A stretch of 64,000 nt of DNA from Nocardioides coralli (GTDB lineage: Bacteria; Actinomycetota; Actinomycetes; Propionibacteriales; Nocardioidaceae): contig NZ_CP082273.1 of NCBI RefSeq assembly GCF_019880385.1, positions 2,852,001 through 2,916,000 on the forward strand, given 5' to 3'. The notes beneath the pieces were generated by a model that saw nothing but the letters and a program-made list of their open reading frames with translations, ran no database searches and was not told where the DNA came from. The position numbers and the translations under genes were made by a program. Below are positions 44,000 through 52,966 of the stretch, piece by piece. Position 1 is the stretch's first letter, and every line of letters begins with the position of its first letter.

Positions 44000-44931
44000 T
44001 CGTCACCGTCACGCCGAACCCCGCCTACGACGCCACCTACGAGGTCCCCGAGGTGCGGCTCGGTGAGGTGCAGCGCGTCAGCACCGCGCGGCTCCGGCCC
44101 GGCGGCAAGGGGATCAACGTCGCCGCGGTGCTGGCCCAGCTCGGCGAGCGGGTCACCGCCACCGGGTTCGCCAGCCCGGCCTTCGCCGAGGAGGTGGCGT
44201 CCTGCGGCGTCGGCACGGCGTTCGTCACGACCCTCCCCCACGTGCGTCGCACCCTCGTCGTGGCCGAGCCCGGCCGGACGACCGGGTTGTGGGAGCCGGG
44301 GGTCCCGGTGACGCCGGGCTCGGCTGAGGCGCTGCTCCGGCGCGTCGGGGATCTCTTGCCGACCGCCAGCTGCCTCGTGGTCTCCGGCAGCCTCCCCCCG
44401 GGCGTCGACGACACGCTCCCGGCCGAGCTGGCGACCAGCGCCCTCGCCGCCGGTGTCCCGACCGTGATCGACACCTCCGGCCCGGCTCTGCTCACCGCGG
44501 CCGGGGTCCCCGGAGTCGTCCTCATGCCCAACGACGTGGAGCTCGCCGAGCTCGTCGGTCCCTGCCCCCACCCGACGGACACGGCGCGACGCAGCGCGGC
44601 CCTCGTCGCCGCCGGGGCGCGGGCCGTGGTCGCGACCCGCGGCGCGGAGGGACTGGTCGTGACCGACCGGTCCGGGAGCTGGCACGCCCGCCCGCCGTAC
44701 GCCGTGGCGGGCAACGCGACCGGTGCCGGCGACGCCGCCGCCGCGGCCGTCGCCCGGGGCCTGGCCCACGGCGTCGCGCCGGCCGCACTCGCCGCGGAGG
44801 CCGTGGCGGCCTCGGCGGCCGCCGTCGCGTCCCCGGTCGCCGGGGCGATCGACCTCGAGCTCCACCGCGACCTCCTCCCCCGGGTCGAGGTCCGCACCTG
44901 CACACCCGGCCTGTCGACAGGAGGATCATGA
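43996..44931 (+). CDS. PfkB family kinase, 1-phosphofructokinase/tagatose-6-phosphate kinase type
   Basis: This 311-residue protein starts VTVTPNPAYDATYEV, the start typical of FruK/LacC/AgaZ-type kinases. It has the PfkB signatures LRPGGKGINVAAVLAQLG and AGNATGAGDAAAAAVARGL, the Asp of GAGD being the base. In this operon it should phosphorylate tagatose-6-phosphate to the 1,6-bisphosphate before the aldolase. The frame overlaps nagA and the aldolase by 4 bp each. Confidence 0.88.
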   Translation: MIVTVTPNPAYDATYEVPEVRLGEVQRVSTARLRPGGKGINVAAVLAQLGERVTATGFASPAFAEEVASCGVGTAFVTTLPHVRRTLVVAEPGRTTGLWEPGVPVTPGSAEALLRRVGDLLPTASCLVVSGSLPPGVDDTLPAELATSALAAGVPTVIDTSGPALLTAAGVPGVVLMPNDVELAELVGPCPHPTDTARRSAALVAAGARAVVATRGAEGLVVTDRSGSWHARPPYAVAGNATGAGDAAAAAVARGLAHGVAPAALAAEAVAASAAAVASPVAGAIDLELHRDLLPRVEVRTCTPGLSTGGS

Positions 44932-45758
44932 CCCTCGCCACGATGTCCGAGGTCGCCACGACGTCCGCTGCAGCCCGGCGCGGTGTCGGCGCGTTCAACG
45001 TCATCCAGCTCGAGCACGCCGAGGCGATCGTCGCCGGCGCGGAGGACGCCGGGTTGCCGGTCGTGCTGCAGGTCTCGGAGAACACCGTCGACTACCACGG
45101 CTCGCTGGTCCCCGTCGGCCGCGCCACCCTCGCCGTGGCCGAGCACGCCGCGGTGCCCGTGGTGGTCCACCTCGACCACGCCACGCGGCCCGAGCTCGTG
45201 CAGCAGGCGATCGACCTCGGCTTCCCGTCGGTCATGTACGACGCCTCCCGGCTCGACCACGCGGCCAACGTCGCAGCCACGAGCCGGGTCGCCCGGGAGG
45301 CGCACGCGGCCGGGGTGTGGGTCGAGGCGGAGCTCGGTGAGGTCGGCGGCAAGGACGGCGTCCACGCGCCCGGGGTCCGCACCGACCCCGAGGAGGCCGC
45401 TGCCTACGTGGCCGACACGAGTGTCGACGCGCTCGCGGTGGCCGTGGGCTCCAGCCACGCCATGCTGACCCGGGACGCGGTGCTCGACGACGCCCTCATC
45501 GCCCGCCTGGCCGCGGCAGTCGCCGTGCCGCTGGTGCTCCACGGCTCCTCCGGGGTACCCGACGAGGGGCTGCGCAGCGCCGTACGGCACGGCATGCGGA
45601 AGATCAACATCGCCACCCACCTCAACGCGGTGATGGCCGCCGCGGTCCGTCGCGCGCTGGCCGACGAGGAGCTCGTGGACCCCCGCAAGTACCTCGGCCC
45701 GGGTCGCGACGCCGTGGCCGCCGAGGTGTCGCGGCTGCTGCGCCTGCTGGCCGGCTGA
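44928..45758 (+). CDS. Class II aldolase, tagatose/fructose-bisphosphate type
   Basis: This 276-residue zinc aldolase has VVVHLDHATRPELVQQAIDLGF (Asp base and zinc His), VEAELGEVGGKDG (Glu), VAVGSSHAML and VLHGSSGVPDEGL, and KINIATHLN. The length and sequence lie nearer to the GatY/KbaY tagatose-bisphosphate aldolases than to FbaA. It ends the catabolic operon, releasing dihydroxyacetone phosphate and glyceraldehyde-3-phosphate. ATG 44928 overlaps by ATGA. Confidence 0.9.
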   Translation: MTLATMSEVATTSAAARRGVGAFNVIQLEHAEAIVAGAEDAGLPVVLQVSENTVDYHGSLVPVGRATLAVAEHAAVPVVVHLDHATRPELVQQAIDLGFPSVMYDASRLDHAANVAATSRVAREAHAAGVWVEAELGEVGGKDGVHAPGVRTDPEEAAAYVADTSVDALAVAVGSSHAMLTRDAVLDDALIARLAAAVAVPLVLHGSSGVPDEGLRSAVRHGMRKINIATHLNAVMAAAVRRALADEELVDPRKYLGPGRDAVAAEVSRLLRLLAG

Positions 45759-45788
45759 CCGGCTCCCGCCGCGGCTTCGTGGTCGTGG

Positions 45789-46697
45789 CTACTTGAGGGT
45801 GCCGCTGGTCAGGCCGGCCTGGATCTGCCGGTAGAAGATGAGGTAGACGACCACGACCGGCACCATCGCGATCGCCAGCGCCGCGAACAGCACCCCCCAG
45901 CTCCCCTCGTAGCGCTGCTGCGCCAGCAGGGTGGCGATGCCTTGCGCCAGCACCGGCTTCTCCGGGGAGAGGAACGCCGGCAGCACGAACTGGTTCCACT
46001 GGCCGAGGACGTTGAAGATGCCGATGCTCAGCAGCCCCGGCTTGGCCATCGGGAGCATCACCCGGAAGAACACCTGGGTGTGGGAGCACCCGTCGACGAT
46101 CGCCGCCTCGGCCACCGAGGTGGGCAGGGTGCGGAAGAACGCGTGCATGAAGAAGACCGTGAACGGCAGCGAGTAAGCGACGTAGACCAGGATCAGGCCG
46201 TGGTAGGTCGACAGCATGCCGAGGCCCTGGACGACGAAGAAGAGCGGCACGATCGCCAGGAACACCGGGAACATCATCCCGGCGGCGAAGAGGTAGTAGA
46301 TCGCCCGGTTGCCGCGGAACTCGTAGCGGGCCAGCACGTAGGCCACCATCGAGCCGACCAGCATGGTGAGCACGACGCCGCCCGAGACGACGACCAGGCT
46401 GTGGACGAGGTAGTCGCCCACGCCGCCCCGGTCCCAGGCGGCGGCGAAGTTCGACCAGCGCCACACCTCGGGCAATTCCCAGGGTGATCCGAAGATCTCG
46501 CGGGAGTCCTTGACCGATGCCAGCAGCGCCCAGAGGAAGGGCACGATCACCAGGAGCGACCACAGCAGCAGGACGGCGTGCGCCGTGGCCGTGGCCGTGG
46601 AGTCACCGGGGGTCTGGCGCAGCCTCGGGCCACCGGCCGGGGGCGCCGCCGGCGGTGGGGCCGCCCCGGGCTCCCGTGGGGGCAAGGTCGTCGTCAT
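45789..46697 (-). CDS. Carbohydrate ABC transporter permease (MalG/NgcG type)
   Basis: This 302-residue protein has a Pro-rich cytosolic start then six membrane segments, and the EAA loop VAEAAIVDGCSHTQVFFRVMLPMAKPG that docks the ATPase. It matches the second permease of CUT1 sugar importers. No ATPase gene is in the window, so a shared MsiK-type ATPase elsewhere is expected, as is usual in actinobacteria. It is the last gene of the leftward unit starting at 50137. Confidence 0.93.
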   Translation of the reverse strand: MTTTLPPREPGAAPPPAAPPAGGPRLRQTPGDSTATATAHAVLLLWSLLVIVPFLWALLASVKDSREIFGSPWELPEVWRWSNFAAAWDRGGVGDYLVHSLVVVSGGVVLTMLVGSMVAYVLARYEFRGNRAIYYLFAAGMMFPVFLAIVPLFFVVQGLGMLSTYHGLILVYVAYSLPFTVFFMHAFFRTLPTSVAEAAIVDGCSHTQVFFRVMLPMAKPGLLSIGIFNVLGQWNQFVLPAFLSPEKPVLAQGIATLLAQQRYEGSWGVLFAALAIAMVPVVVVYLIFYRQIQAGLTSGTLK

Positions 46698-46710
46698 CGT
46701 CGTCTCCTGC

Positions 46711-47622
46711 TCAGAACTCGACCCGCTCGCGGCGCGTGATGCGCAGCATGAACACGGCGATCACCAAGGTCAGGAAGAACAGCACCACGCCCATGGCCGA
46801 GGCGTAGCCCGCCCGCCCGAAGGTGAAGCCGTTCTGGGCGATCTGGAGCGAGATCACCTGGGTGGCGTTGTCCGGCCCGCCCGGGCCGGCCGTCATCACG
46901 GCGACCAGGGCGTAGACGTCCAGCGCGAGGATCGCGAGGTAGACCCACGCGGTCTGCACCGTGTCCCACAGCAGCGGCAGGGTGACCCGGAGGAAGGTGG
47001 CCAACCGGCCCGCACCGTCGATGACCGCCGCCTCGAAGATCTCGCGTGGCACCGAGCTGATCGCGGCGTTGAAGAGCACGAGGTAGAAGCCGACGCTGCC
47101 CCAGACGAGGACCCACATCACGCACCACAGCGCGAGGTCGGGGTCGGCGAGGAAACCCAGCGGCCCGATGCCGATCCAGCCCAGCGCCGAGTTGACCAGG
47201 CCGTTCCCGGTGGGCTCCAGGATCACCGACCAGATGACGGCGATGACCGGGATGGCCAGCACCTGGGGCATGAAGAAGACCAGCTTGTAGAAGCCGCTGC
47301 CGCGGATGCCCCGCACCCCGGCCCCGCTCGCCCCGCCTCCGACGTTGAGCAGGAAGGCGAAGACCAGCGCGAGGCCGACGGTGGCCAACGGGACGACGAC
47401 GAGCAGCAGGGCGTTGTTGCGGACCGCTGCGAGGAACTGGGAGTCGTCGAGCAGTCGGCGGAAGTTGTCGAGCCCGACGTAGGAGAACTCCGGTGAGATC
47501 CCGGTCCAGTCGGTCAGCGAGTAGTGGAACGCCTGGACGAACGGCGAGAGGACGAAGACGGCGTAGATCGCGAGCCCGGGGACCAGGAAGCCCACGATGA
47601 ACGGGTAGCGACCGTGCTTCAT
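46711..47622 (-). CDS. Carbohydrate ABC transporter permease (MalF/NgcF type)
   Basis: This 303-residue polytopic protein begins MKHGRYPFIVGFLVPGLAIY and has the EAA loop IFEAAVIDGAGRLATFLRVTLPLLWD. With its neighbour it forms the membrane channel. It lies 13 bp from the second permease and 27 bp from the receptor gene, on the same strand. Confidence 0.93.
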   Translation of the reverse strand: MKHGRYPFIVGFLVPGLAIYAVFVLSPFVQAFHYSLTDWTGISPEFSYVGLDNFRRLLDDSQFLAAVRNNALLLVVVPLATVGLALVFAFLLNVGGGASGAGVRGIRGSGFYKLVFFMPQVLAIPVIAVIWSVILEPTGNGLVNSALGWIGIGPLGFLADPDLALWCVMWVLVWGSVGFYLVLFNAAISSVPREIFEAAVIDGAGRLATFLRVTLPLLWDTVQTAWVYLAILALDVYALVAVMTAGPGGPDNATQVISLQIAQNGFTFGRAGYASAMGVVLFFLTLVIAVFMLRITRRERVEF

Positions 47623-47649
47623 CCTCGCCCTCTCGCGCGCGTCGGGACC

Positions 47650-49068
47650 TCAGGCCGACCGGGTGCGCTTGACGGTGTTGGGGTCGTTCGCCGTCTCGTC
47701 GGCCGCCGCCTGGGCACGGCTGCAGAACTCGTCGGCGTCGATGCGGCCGGCGGCCAGCTCGGCGACCGCCGAGCCGATCTTGGGCTCCAGCGGCGTGTAC
47801 CACTTGTTGTAGTAGTAGTTCCAGTTGTCGTCACCACCGGCGTCGATCAGGGCGATCGCCGAGGCGGCACCGGGCGTCAGCTCGAGGCCCTCGGTGGCGC
47901 CGTTGACGACGGTCGGCGCGGCCGTGAGCTTGGTGAACTCCGCTGCGCCCTCCTTCGAGAGCATCTGCCGCATGAACTCCATCCCGCCCGGCACGTTGGC
48001 GGCCTGGGCCGGGACGATGAAGGCCTCGGCCGCCTCGACCCGGCCCGTCTGGAACGGCAGCGCCGCGCCGGGGAGCAGCGGGGTGGGCGCCAGGGTGGTC
48101 TCGAAGCCCTCGGGGGCGACCTCCTTCTGCTCGTTCTCGAGCCAGGAGCCGCAGGTGATGAACGCCGCCTTGTGCTCGTTCCAGCGCGTCTGGGACTGGA
48201 TGTGGTCGAGCCCCTCGGTGCCCTCGAGCATGTAGCCCTTGGACTTCAGCTCGGCGATCGCGGCAGCCGCGGCCTTCATCGACTCGTTCTCCCAGGCACC
48301 GGGCTCGAGGGAGTCGATGGCGTAGGCGACCTCGGGGCCACCGTGCTTGACCGCGAGGTCCCAGAGCAGCTGCTCGATGTAGTAGGGGTACTTGCCCTGG
48401 TGGGCCAGCGGCGCCATGCCCGCGCCCTTGATCTCCTCGCACAGGGCGAGGAAGTCCTCCCACGTCTCCGCCGGCTCCCACCCCCGCTCGTCGAAGAGGG
48501 CGCGGTCGTACCAGAGGCCGTAGACCTGGAGGGCGTAGTTGAGGACCAGCGGCTTGTCGTCGTAGACCCCGGACTCGATGGCGACCGGGTTGAGGGTCTC
48601 CTGGACCGTCATCCCGTCGAAGCCGATCGCCTCGGCCTCGAACAGCTCGGTCAGGTCGGCCAGCTGGCCGGTGTCGGCGAGGGTCGAGATCGGCATGGCC
48701 TCCGCGCCGGCGTTGTCGAGGACGTCGGGCGGGTTGCCGGCGTTGAACAGCGGCTGCATCTGCTGCCGGATGTCGGTGATCGCCTTGTGGGAGATCTCGG
48801 CGTCGGGGAACACCTCGCCGTAGAGGCTCTCGTGGTACTTCGCGTAGTCGTCGCCGTAGCCGCCGTTGAAGATGACGACCGAGAGGGGGGCGTCGGCCTG
48901 CACGCCGAAGGGGTTGTCGTCCGTGCGCTCGGCCCGTTCGCCGTCGCCGTCACCACCACCGGAGGTCGCGCAGGCCGACAGGAAGGACGACCCGCCGGCG
49001 ACCGCCAGGGAGGCGAGGCCGGCCTGGCGGAAGAGGGCGCGGCGGGACGGGCTGTAGGTGCTGGACAT
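47650..49068 (-). CDS. Sugar ABC transporter substrate-binding lipoprotein (NgcE-like)
   Basis: This 472-residue receptor has a twin-arginine start SRRALFRQAG and lipobox LSAC (Cys33), so it is probably a Tat-exported lipoprotein. The body has the two-lobe CUT1 fold with several exposed Trp/Tyr blocks (NALQVYGLWYD-like, DDNWNYYYNKWY). The length and sequence recall NgcE, the GlcNAc/chitobiose receptor of Streptomyces. Next to amino-sugar genes this supports import of an N-acetylhexosamine or its oligomer. Confidence 0.87.
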   Translation of the reverse strand: MSSTYSPSRRALFRQAGLASLAVAGGSSFLSACATSGGGDGDGERAERTDDNPFGVQADAPLSVVIFNGGYGDDYAKYHESLYGEVFPDAEISHKAITDIRQQMQPLFNAGNPPDVLDNAGAEAMPISTLADTGQLADLTELFEAEAIGFDGMTVQETLNPVAIESGVYDDKPLVLNYALQVYGLWYDRALFDERGWEPAETWEDFLALCEEIKGAGMAPLAHQGKYPYYIEQLLWDLAVKHGGPEVAYAIDSLEPGAWENESMKAAAAAIAELKSKGYMLEGTEGLDHIQSQTRWNEHKAAFITCGSWLENEQKEVAPEGFETTLAPTPLLPGAALPFQTGRVEAAEAFIVPAQAANVPGGMEFMRQMLSKEGAAEFTKLTAAPTVVNGATEGLELTPGAASAIALIDAGGDDNWNYYYNKWYTPLEPKIGSAVAELAAGRIDADEFCSRAQAAADETANDPNTVKRTRSA

Positions 49069-49177
49069 GGTGCTTCCCCTTCATGACGAACGATGCTGCA
49101 TCCGTGGGTGAGGCACTGGGCCCCGAGTTCTGCTCACCCTAGGTTGTTCATCTGTGATCGGGCAAGCATCAATTCGA
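49069..49177. promoter_or_regulatory. Gap before the receptor gene with shared operator-like elements
   Basis: TTCTGCTCA (49128-49136) and TCATCTGTGATCGGG (49148-49162) together repeat, with an insertion, the element TTCTGCTCATCTGATCGGG at 40978-40996. TGATCG/CGATCA (49156/49175) form an extra inverted repeat. A promoter for receptor and permeases is likely here, downstream of the kinase gene. Confidence 0.45.
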
Positions 49178-50137
49178 TCAGTTTCCTTCACGAGTCACGG
49201 GGCTGCGCTCCGACCCGAGCGCGAGCCGTACGGCGCCGAGGACCGGGTCCGCGGCCGTCACGGGCGCCGCCCCCCGGTCGTGGAGCCCGGCACGGACCAG
49301 CTCACCGAGGTGGGTCCCCGCCGTCGCCAGGGCACCGGCGAGGACCACGGGTGCGCCGGGGTCCGCGACGCCCAGTCCGTCCCACGTGCGCAGCAGGTGG
49401 GACGCCGCCTCGTCGAGGACCGCCGTGGCCGCCGGGTCACCGGCCTCGTGGGCCGCGCTCACCAGGGGCGCGACCGCGGCGAGGGCCACCGGTGGTCGCC
49501 CGTGCACCGTCGCGATCAACGCTGAACGGGCCTCGGCGTCACGGGCGTCGATCCCGAACCGGTCGAGCACCGACCGCGCGAGCACGCCGTCGAGAGCGGT
49601 CCCCTCGAGGACGCGCAGCGCCACCCGCACCGCCTCGCGGCCGATCCAGTAACCCGAGCCCTCGTCACCGAGGAGCCAGCCGTGCCCGCCGACGGCCGCC
49701 ACGAGTCGACGATCACGGATGCGTCCCGCGACGGCCCCGGTGCCGGCCACCAGCACGGTGCCACTGGCTGCGTCGGTCCCGGCGGCGTAGGCGACCTCGA
49801 GGTCCGAGCAGATCTTCGGGCGGCACCCGAGGCCGGCCTGCCGCCACAGCTCGTCGTAGGCGGCGCGGGCCGCCGGGTCGCGTGCGGCCCCGCTCCCGGC
49901 CATCCCGATGACCCCCGCCCGCACCGCTGCCGGGTCGACGCCGTCCAGCGCCCGGGCCAGGGTCTCGGCGAGCACCTGCCGCGCGGTCGCCGGGTGGGCG
50001 ACGGGGTTGCCTCCGGGGCCGGTACCTCGCGTCAGCACGCGGCCGGCGCCGTCGGCGACCACGAGTCGTGTCGACGTGCCGCCGATGTCCCCGCCGAGGA
50101 CGAGGCCGTCCCCCGTGCCCGAGCTGCTGTGCGCCAC
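49178..50137 (-). CDS. BadF/BadG-type N-acetylhexosamine kinase
   Basis: This 319-residue ASKHA kinase has GGDIGGTSTRLVVAD, AGVIGMAGSGAARD, CSDLEVAYAAG, VLVAGTGAVAG and GGHGWLLGDEGSGYWIG, the pattern of eukaryotic-type GlcNAc kinases. It would phosphorylate the imported sugar before NagA acts. GTG 50137 has GGAG 6 nt upstream. Its start is only 39 bp from the divergent SIS gene. Confidence 0.9.
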   Translation of the reverse strand: MAHSSSGTGDGLVLGGDIGGTSTRLVVADGAGRVLTRGTGPGGNPVAHPATARQVLAETLARALDGVDPAAVRAGVIGMAGSGAARDPAARAAYDELWRQAGLGCRPKICSDLEVAYAAGTDAASGTVLVAGTGAVAGRIRDRRLVAAVGGHGWLLGDEGSGYWIGREAVRVALRVLEGTALDGVLARSVLDRFGIDARDAEARSALIATVHGRPPVALAAVAPLVSAAHEAGDPAATAVLDEAASHLLRTWDGLGVADPGAPVVLAGALATAGTHLGELVRAGLHDRGAAPVTAADPVLGAVRLALGSERSPVTREGN

Positions 50138-50176
50138 GACATACTCCTAGCAAGTCCCAGAGGAAGGTGTCGAACG

Positions 50177-50938
50177 TTGTCCGACGTAGCGGTGAGCGCC
50201 CAGTCCTATCTCGACGCACTCGACCCCGTCCTCACCAGGGTCGCGGCGCAGGCCGACGGCCCGGTGCAGGAGGCGGCCGAGCTGATCGCCCGCTCGGTCC
50301 TCGCCGACGGCGTGCTGCAGACCTTCGGGTCGGGCCACTCCGAGGCGTTGGCCATGGAGCTGGCGGGCCGCGCGGGCGGCCTGGTCCCGAGCAACCGGAT
50401 CTCGCTGCGTGACGTCGTCGTCCACGGCGGCGAGTCCCCCGAGGTCCTGGGTCGGGGCATCCTGGAGCGCGACCCGGGCATCGCCGCCCGTCTCTACGAG
50501 CTCGCAGCCCCGCGGCCGGCCGACGTCTTCGTCATCGCGTCGAGCTCCGGCGTCAACGGCTCGGTGGTGGAGATGGCTCGCATCGTCAAGGAGCACGGCC
50601 ACTCCCTGATCGCGGTGACGTCGCTGCAGCACACCCGCGGCGTGGAGTCGCGGCACCCGTCGGGCCAGAAGCTGGTCGACCTCGCCGACGTGGTCCTCGA
50701 CAACGAGGCGCCCTACGGCGACGCGGTGCTCGACCTGCCGGGGGGCGGCGCCGTGTGCGCGGTCTCCTCGATCACGGCGGCACTGCTCGCGCAGATGGTG
50801 ACCGCCGAGGTCGTGCGTCGCCTGCTCGACGCCGGGGCCGAGCCGCCGGTCTACCTCTCCGCCAACATCCCCGAGGGCGACGCGCACAACCACGCGCTCG
50901 AGGAGCGCTACGCGGGCCGCATCCGGCGTACCGCCTGA
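50177..50938 (+). CDS. SIS-domain protein (MurQ-like or sugar-isomerase-like)
   Basis: This 253-residue single-SIS protein has LQTFGSGHSEALAMELAGRAGGL, VFVIASSSGVNGSVVEMARIVKEHGHSLIAVTS and ADVVLDNEAPYGDAVL. Related actinobacterial proteins are found beside sugar-kinase and ABC genes and are named only as sugar isomerases. Start TTG 50177 is inferred from SD GAGGAAGG 9 nt upstream; GTG 50192 is an alternative. It is divergent from the kinase gene, so the two likely share control. Confidence 0.8.
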   Translation: MSDVAVSAQSYLDALDPVLTRVAAQADGPVQEAAELIARSVLADGVLQTFGSGHSEALAMELAGRAGGLVPSNRISLRDVVVHGGESPEVLGRGILERDPGIAARLYELAAPRPADVFVIASSSGVNGSVVEMARIVKEHGHSLIAVTSLQHTRGVESRHPSGQKLVDLADVVLDNEAPYGDAVLDLPGGGAVCAVSSITAALLAQMVTAEVVRRLLDAGAEPPVYLSANIPEGDAHNHALEERYAGRIRRTA

Positions 50939-50942
50939 GCCC

Positions 50943-52001
50943 TCAGTGCTCGGCCGACCGGGCCCAGAGGTTGATGCCCGACTCGACGGCGTACTGGTCG
51001 ATCTCGGCGAGCTCCTCCGCGGTCAACGGAGGTGCGCCGACGGCATCGAGGTTGGTGTCGAGCTGCTCCACGCTGGAGGCCCCGATCACGGCGCTGGTGA
51101 CGCGAGGGTCTCGGACCGCCCACTGCAGCGCCAGCTGGGCCAGCTTCTGGCCACGACGCTGCGCGATCTCGTGGAGCGCACGGACCCGACGCAGCACGTC
51201 GTCGTCGAGCCCGGTGAGTGTCGAGTCCTCGCGCGCGGCACGTGAGTCCTCGGGGATCCCGTCGAGGTAGCGGTCGGTCAGCAGCCCCTGCGCCAGCGCC
51301 GTGAAGACGATGCACCCCATGCCCTGCGTCTCGAGCTCGTCGAGCAGGCTCTGCTCGCCACGGGGCGCCTCGATCCAGCGGTTGAGCATGGAGTACGACG
51401 GCTGGTGGATCAGCAGCGGCGTGCCCAGGTCGCGGGCGATCCCGGCCGCCTCGCGGGTCTTGTCGGCGGAGTAGGACGAGATGCCGATATAGAGCGCCCG
51501 CCCGGACCGCACCGCATGGTCCAGCGCCATCATCGTCTCCTCGACCGGCGTCTCGGGGTCGAAGCGGTGGCTGTAGAAGATGTCGACGTAGTCGAGCCCC
51601 ATCCGCCGCAGCGACTGGTCGAGGCTCGCCAGCACGTACTTCCGCGACCCGCCGCCCTGGCCGTAGGGGCCGGGCCACATGTCGTAGCCCGCCTTGGTGG
51701 CGATGACCAGCTCGTCACGGTAGGGCGCGAAGTCGTCGCGGAGGTAGCGCCCGAAGTTCTCCTCGGCCCGGCCGTAGGGCGGCCCGTAGTTGTTGGCGAG
51801 GTCGATGTGAGTCACGCCGCGGTCGAAGGCGCGCCGCAGGATCGCGCGCTGGGTCTCCTCGGGCCGGTCGTCGCCGAAGTTCTGCCACAGTCCCAGGCTC
51901 AGCACGGGCAGCCGCAACCCGCTCCGCCCCGTGGGGCGGTACTCCATGCCGTCACCGCCCGTGAACCCGTCGTACCGGTCGGGCGCTGCCTCGTAGGTCA
52001 T
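50943..52001 (-). CDS. Aldo/keto reductase (YghZ/AKR14-like)
   Basis: This 352-residue NADPH-dependent reductase has the AKR tetrad pattern: DLANNYGPPYGRAEE (Asp, Tyr), VIATKAGYDMWPGPYG (Lys) and IFYSHRFDPETP (His), and IGASSVEQLDTNL for NADP. It resembles YghZ, which reduces L-glyceraldehyde-3-phosphate and methylglyoxal. Such a role suits the triose phosphates made next door but is inference. ATG 52001 has GAGG 3 nt upstream; ATG 52013 is also possible. It converges on the SIS gene. Confidence 0.9.
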   Translation of the reverse strand: MTYEAAPDRYDGFTGGDGMEYRPTGRSGLRLPVLSLGLWQNFGDDRPEETQRAILRRAFDRGVTHIDLANNYGPPYGRAEENFGRYLRDDFAPYRDELVIATKAGYDMWPGPYGQGGGSRKYVLASLDQSLRRMGLDYVDIFYSHRFDPETPVEETMMALDHAVRSGRALYIGISSYSADKTREAAGIARDLGTPLLIHQPSYSMLNRWIEAPRGEQSLLDELETQGMGCIVFTALAQGLLTDRYLDGIPEDSRAAREDSTLTGLDDDVLRRVRALHEIAQRRGQKLAQLALQWAVRDPRVTSAVIGASSVEQLDTNLDAVGAPPLTAEELAEIDQYAVESGINLWARSAEH

Positions 52002-52033
52002 GCGCCTCAGCATGTCACCGCCGCGGCTGCTGC

Positions 52034-52039
52034 GAGACT
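52034..52039 (+). promoter_or_regulatory. -10-like hexamer of the phosphotransferase gene
   Basis: GAGACT ends 7 nt before GTG 52047; leaderless start inferred. Confidence 0.35.
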
Positions 52040-52046
52040 CGCCCCC

Positions 52047-52958
52047 GTGACCGAGCACTGGCGATCCGCTGACTTCGTCAGCGCCGCGCACGCCTGGATC
52101 GACGCCCGACTCCCCGAGCTGGGGCTCGTCCGCACCGGCGAGGTCGAGCAGCCGCACGTCTACCCCTGGTCGACCGTGATGCGAGTGCCGACGGGCGCGG
52201 GCCCGGTGTGGTTCAAGGCCAACCACCAGCCGCTGCGGCACGAGGCCGCACTCACCGCGCTGCTGGCCCGTCGCTCCGCCGGGCTCGTCCCGGCACCGCT
52301 GGCCCTCGACCAGGAGACCGGCTGGCTGCTGATGGCGGATGCCGGCGACCGGCTGCGGGACCTCGCGCCCGCGGACGCGCTGGGTCGCTGGCACGACGTG
52401 CTGCCGGCGTACGCCGAGCTGCAGCTGGCGTGCGAGGCCGACGTGCCCGCCCTGTTGGCCCTCGGCGTCCCCGACCGCCGCCTGCCCACCCTCGCCGACT
52501 CCTACGCCGCCCTGCTGGCGGAGCTGCCGGGGACCGACGCGCGGCTGCCGGGCAGGTCCCGGGTCGAGGAGCTCTGCGGGGAGCTCGCGGCGTTCGGGGT
52601 CCCGGAGACCGTGCAGCACGACGACCTGCACGACGCCCAGGTGTTCCTCCGCGACGGCCACCCCCAGGTCCTCGACTGGGGCGACGCCTGCGTCTCCCAC
52701 CCCTTCTTCACCCTGTCGGTCGTGCTGGAGGGCGTCGTCCAGTGGGGCGTCGACGACGAGCCGGGCAGCGAGGACCTGGCGCCGTACGTCGCCAGCTATC
52801 TCGCGCCCTACCGGGAACGCCACGCCGGCGACCTGGACGAGGCCGTCCGCCTGGCGCTGCGGCTCGGGTGGGTGTGCCGCGCCGTCAACGGCCACTTGCC
52901 CGGGGACCCGGACGCGACGCGCACAAGGCTCCGGATGTTCCTCGACGGACGTCCCTGA
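52047..52958 (+). CDS. Aminoglycoside phosphotransferase family protein
   Basis: This 303-residue protein has the APH/choline-kinase core: VQHDDLHDAQVFLRDGHPQVLDWGDACVSHPF, where the first Asp of DLHDAQ and the Asp of DWGD are the catalytic base and the metal ligand. The N-lobe has VWFKANHQPLRHEAALTALL. The acceptor is unknown; most genomic members are not resistance enzymes. GTG 52047 is chosen by spacing to GAGACT. Confidence 0.88.
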   Translation: MTEHWRSADFVSAAHAWIDARLPELGLVRTGEVEQPHVYPWSTVMRVPTGAGPVWFKANHQPLRHEAALTALLARRSAGLVPAPLALDQETGWLLMADAGDRLRDLAPADALGRWHDVLPAYAELQLACEADVPALLALGVPDRRLPTLADSYAALLAELPGTDARLPGRSRVEELCGELAAFGVPETVQHDDLHDAQVFLRDGHPQVLDWGDACVSHPFFTLSVVLEGVVQWGVDDEPGSEDLAPYVASYLAPYRERHAGDLDEAVRLALRLGWVCRAVNGHLPGDPDATRTRLRMFLDGRP

Positions 52959-52966
52959 CCCCACGC

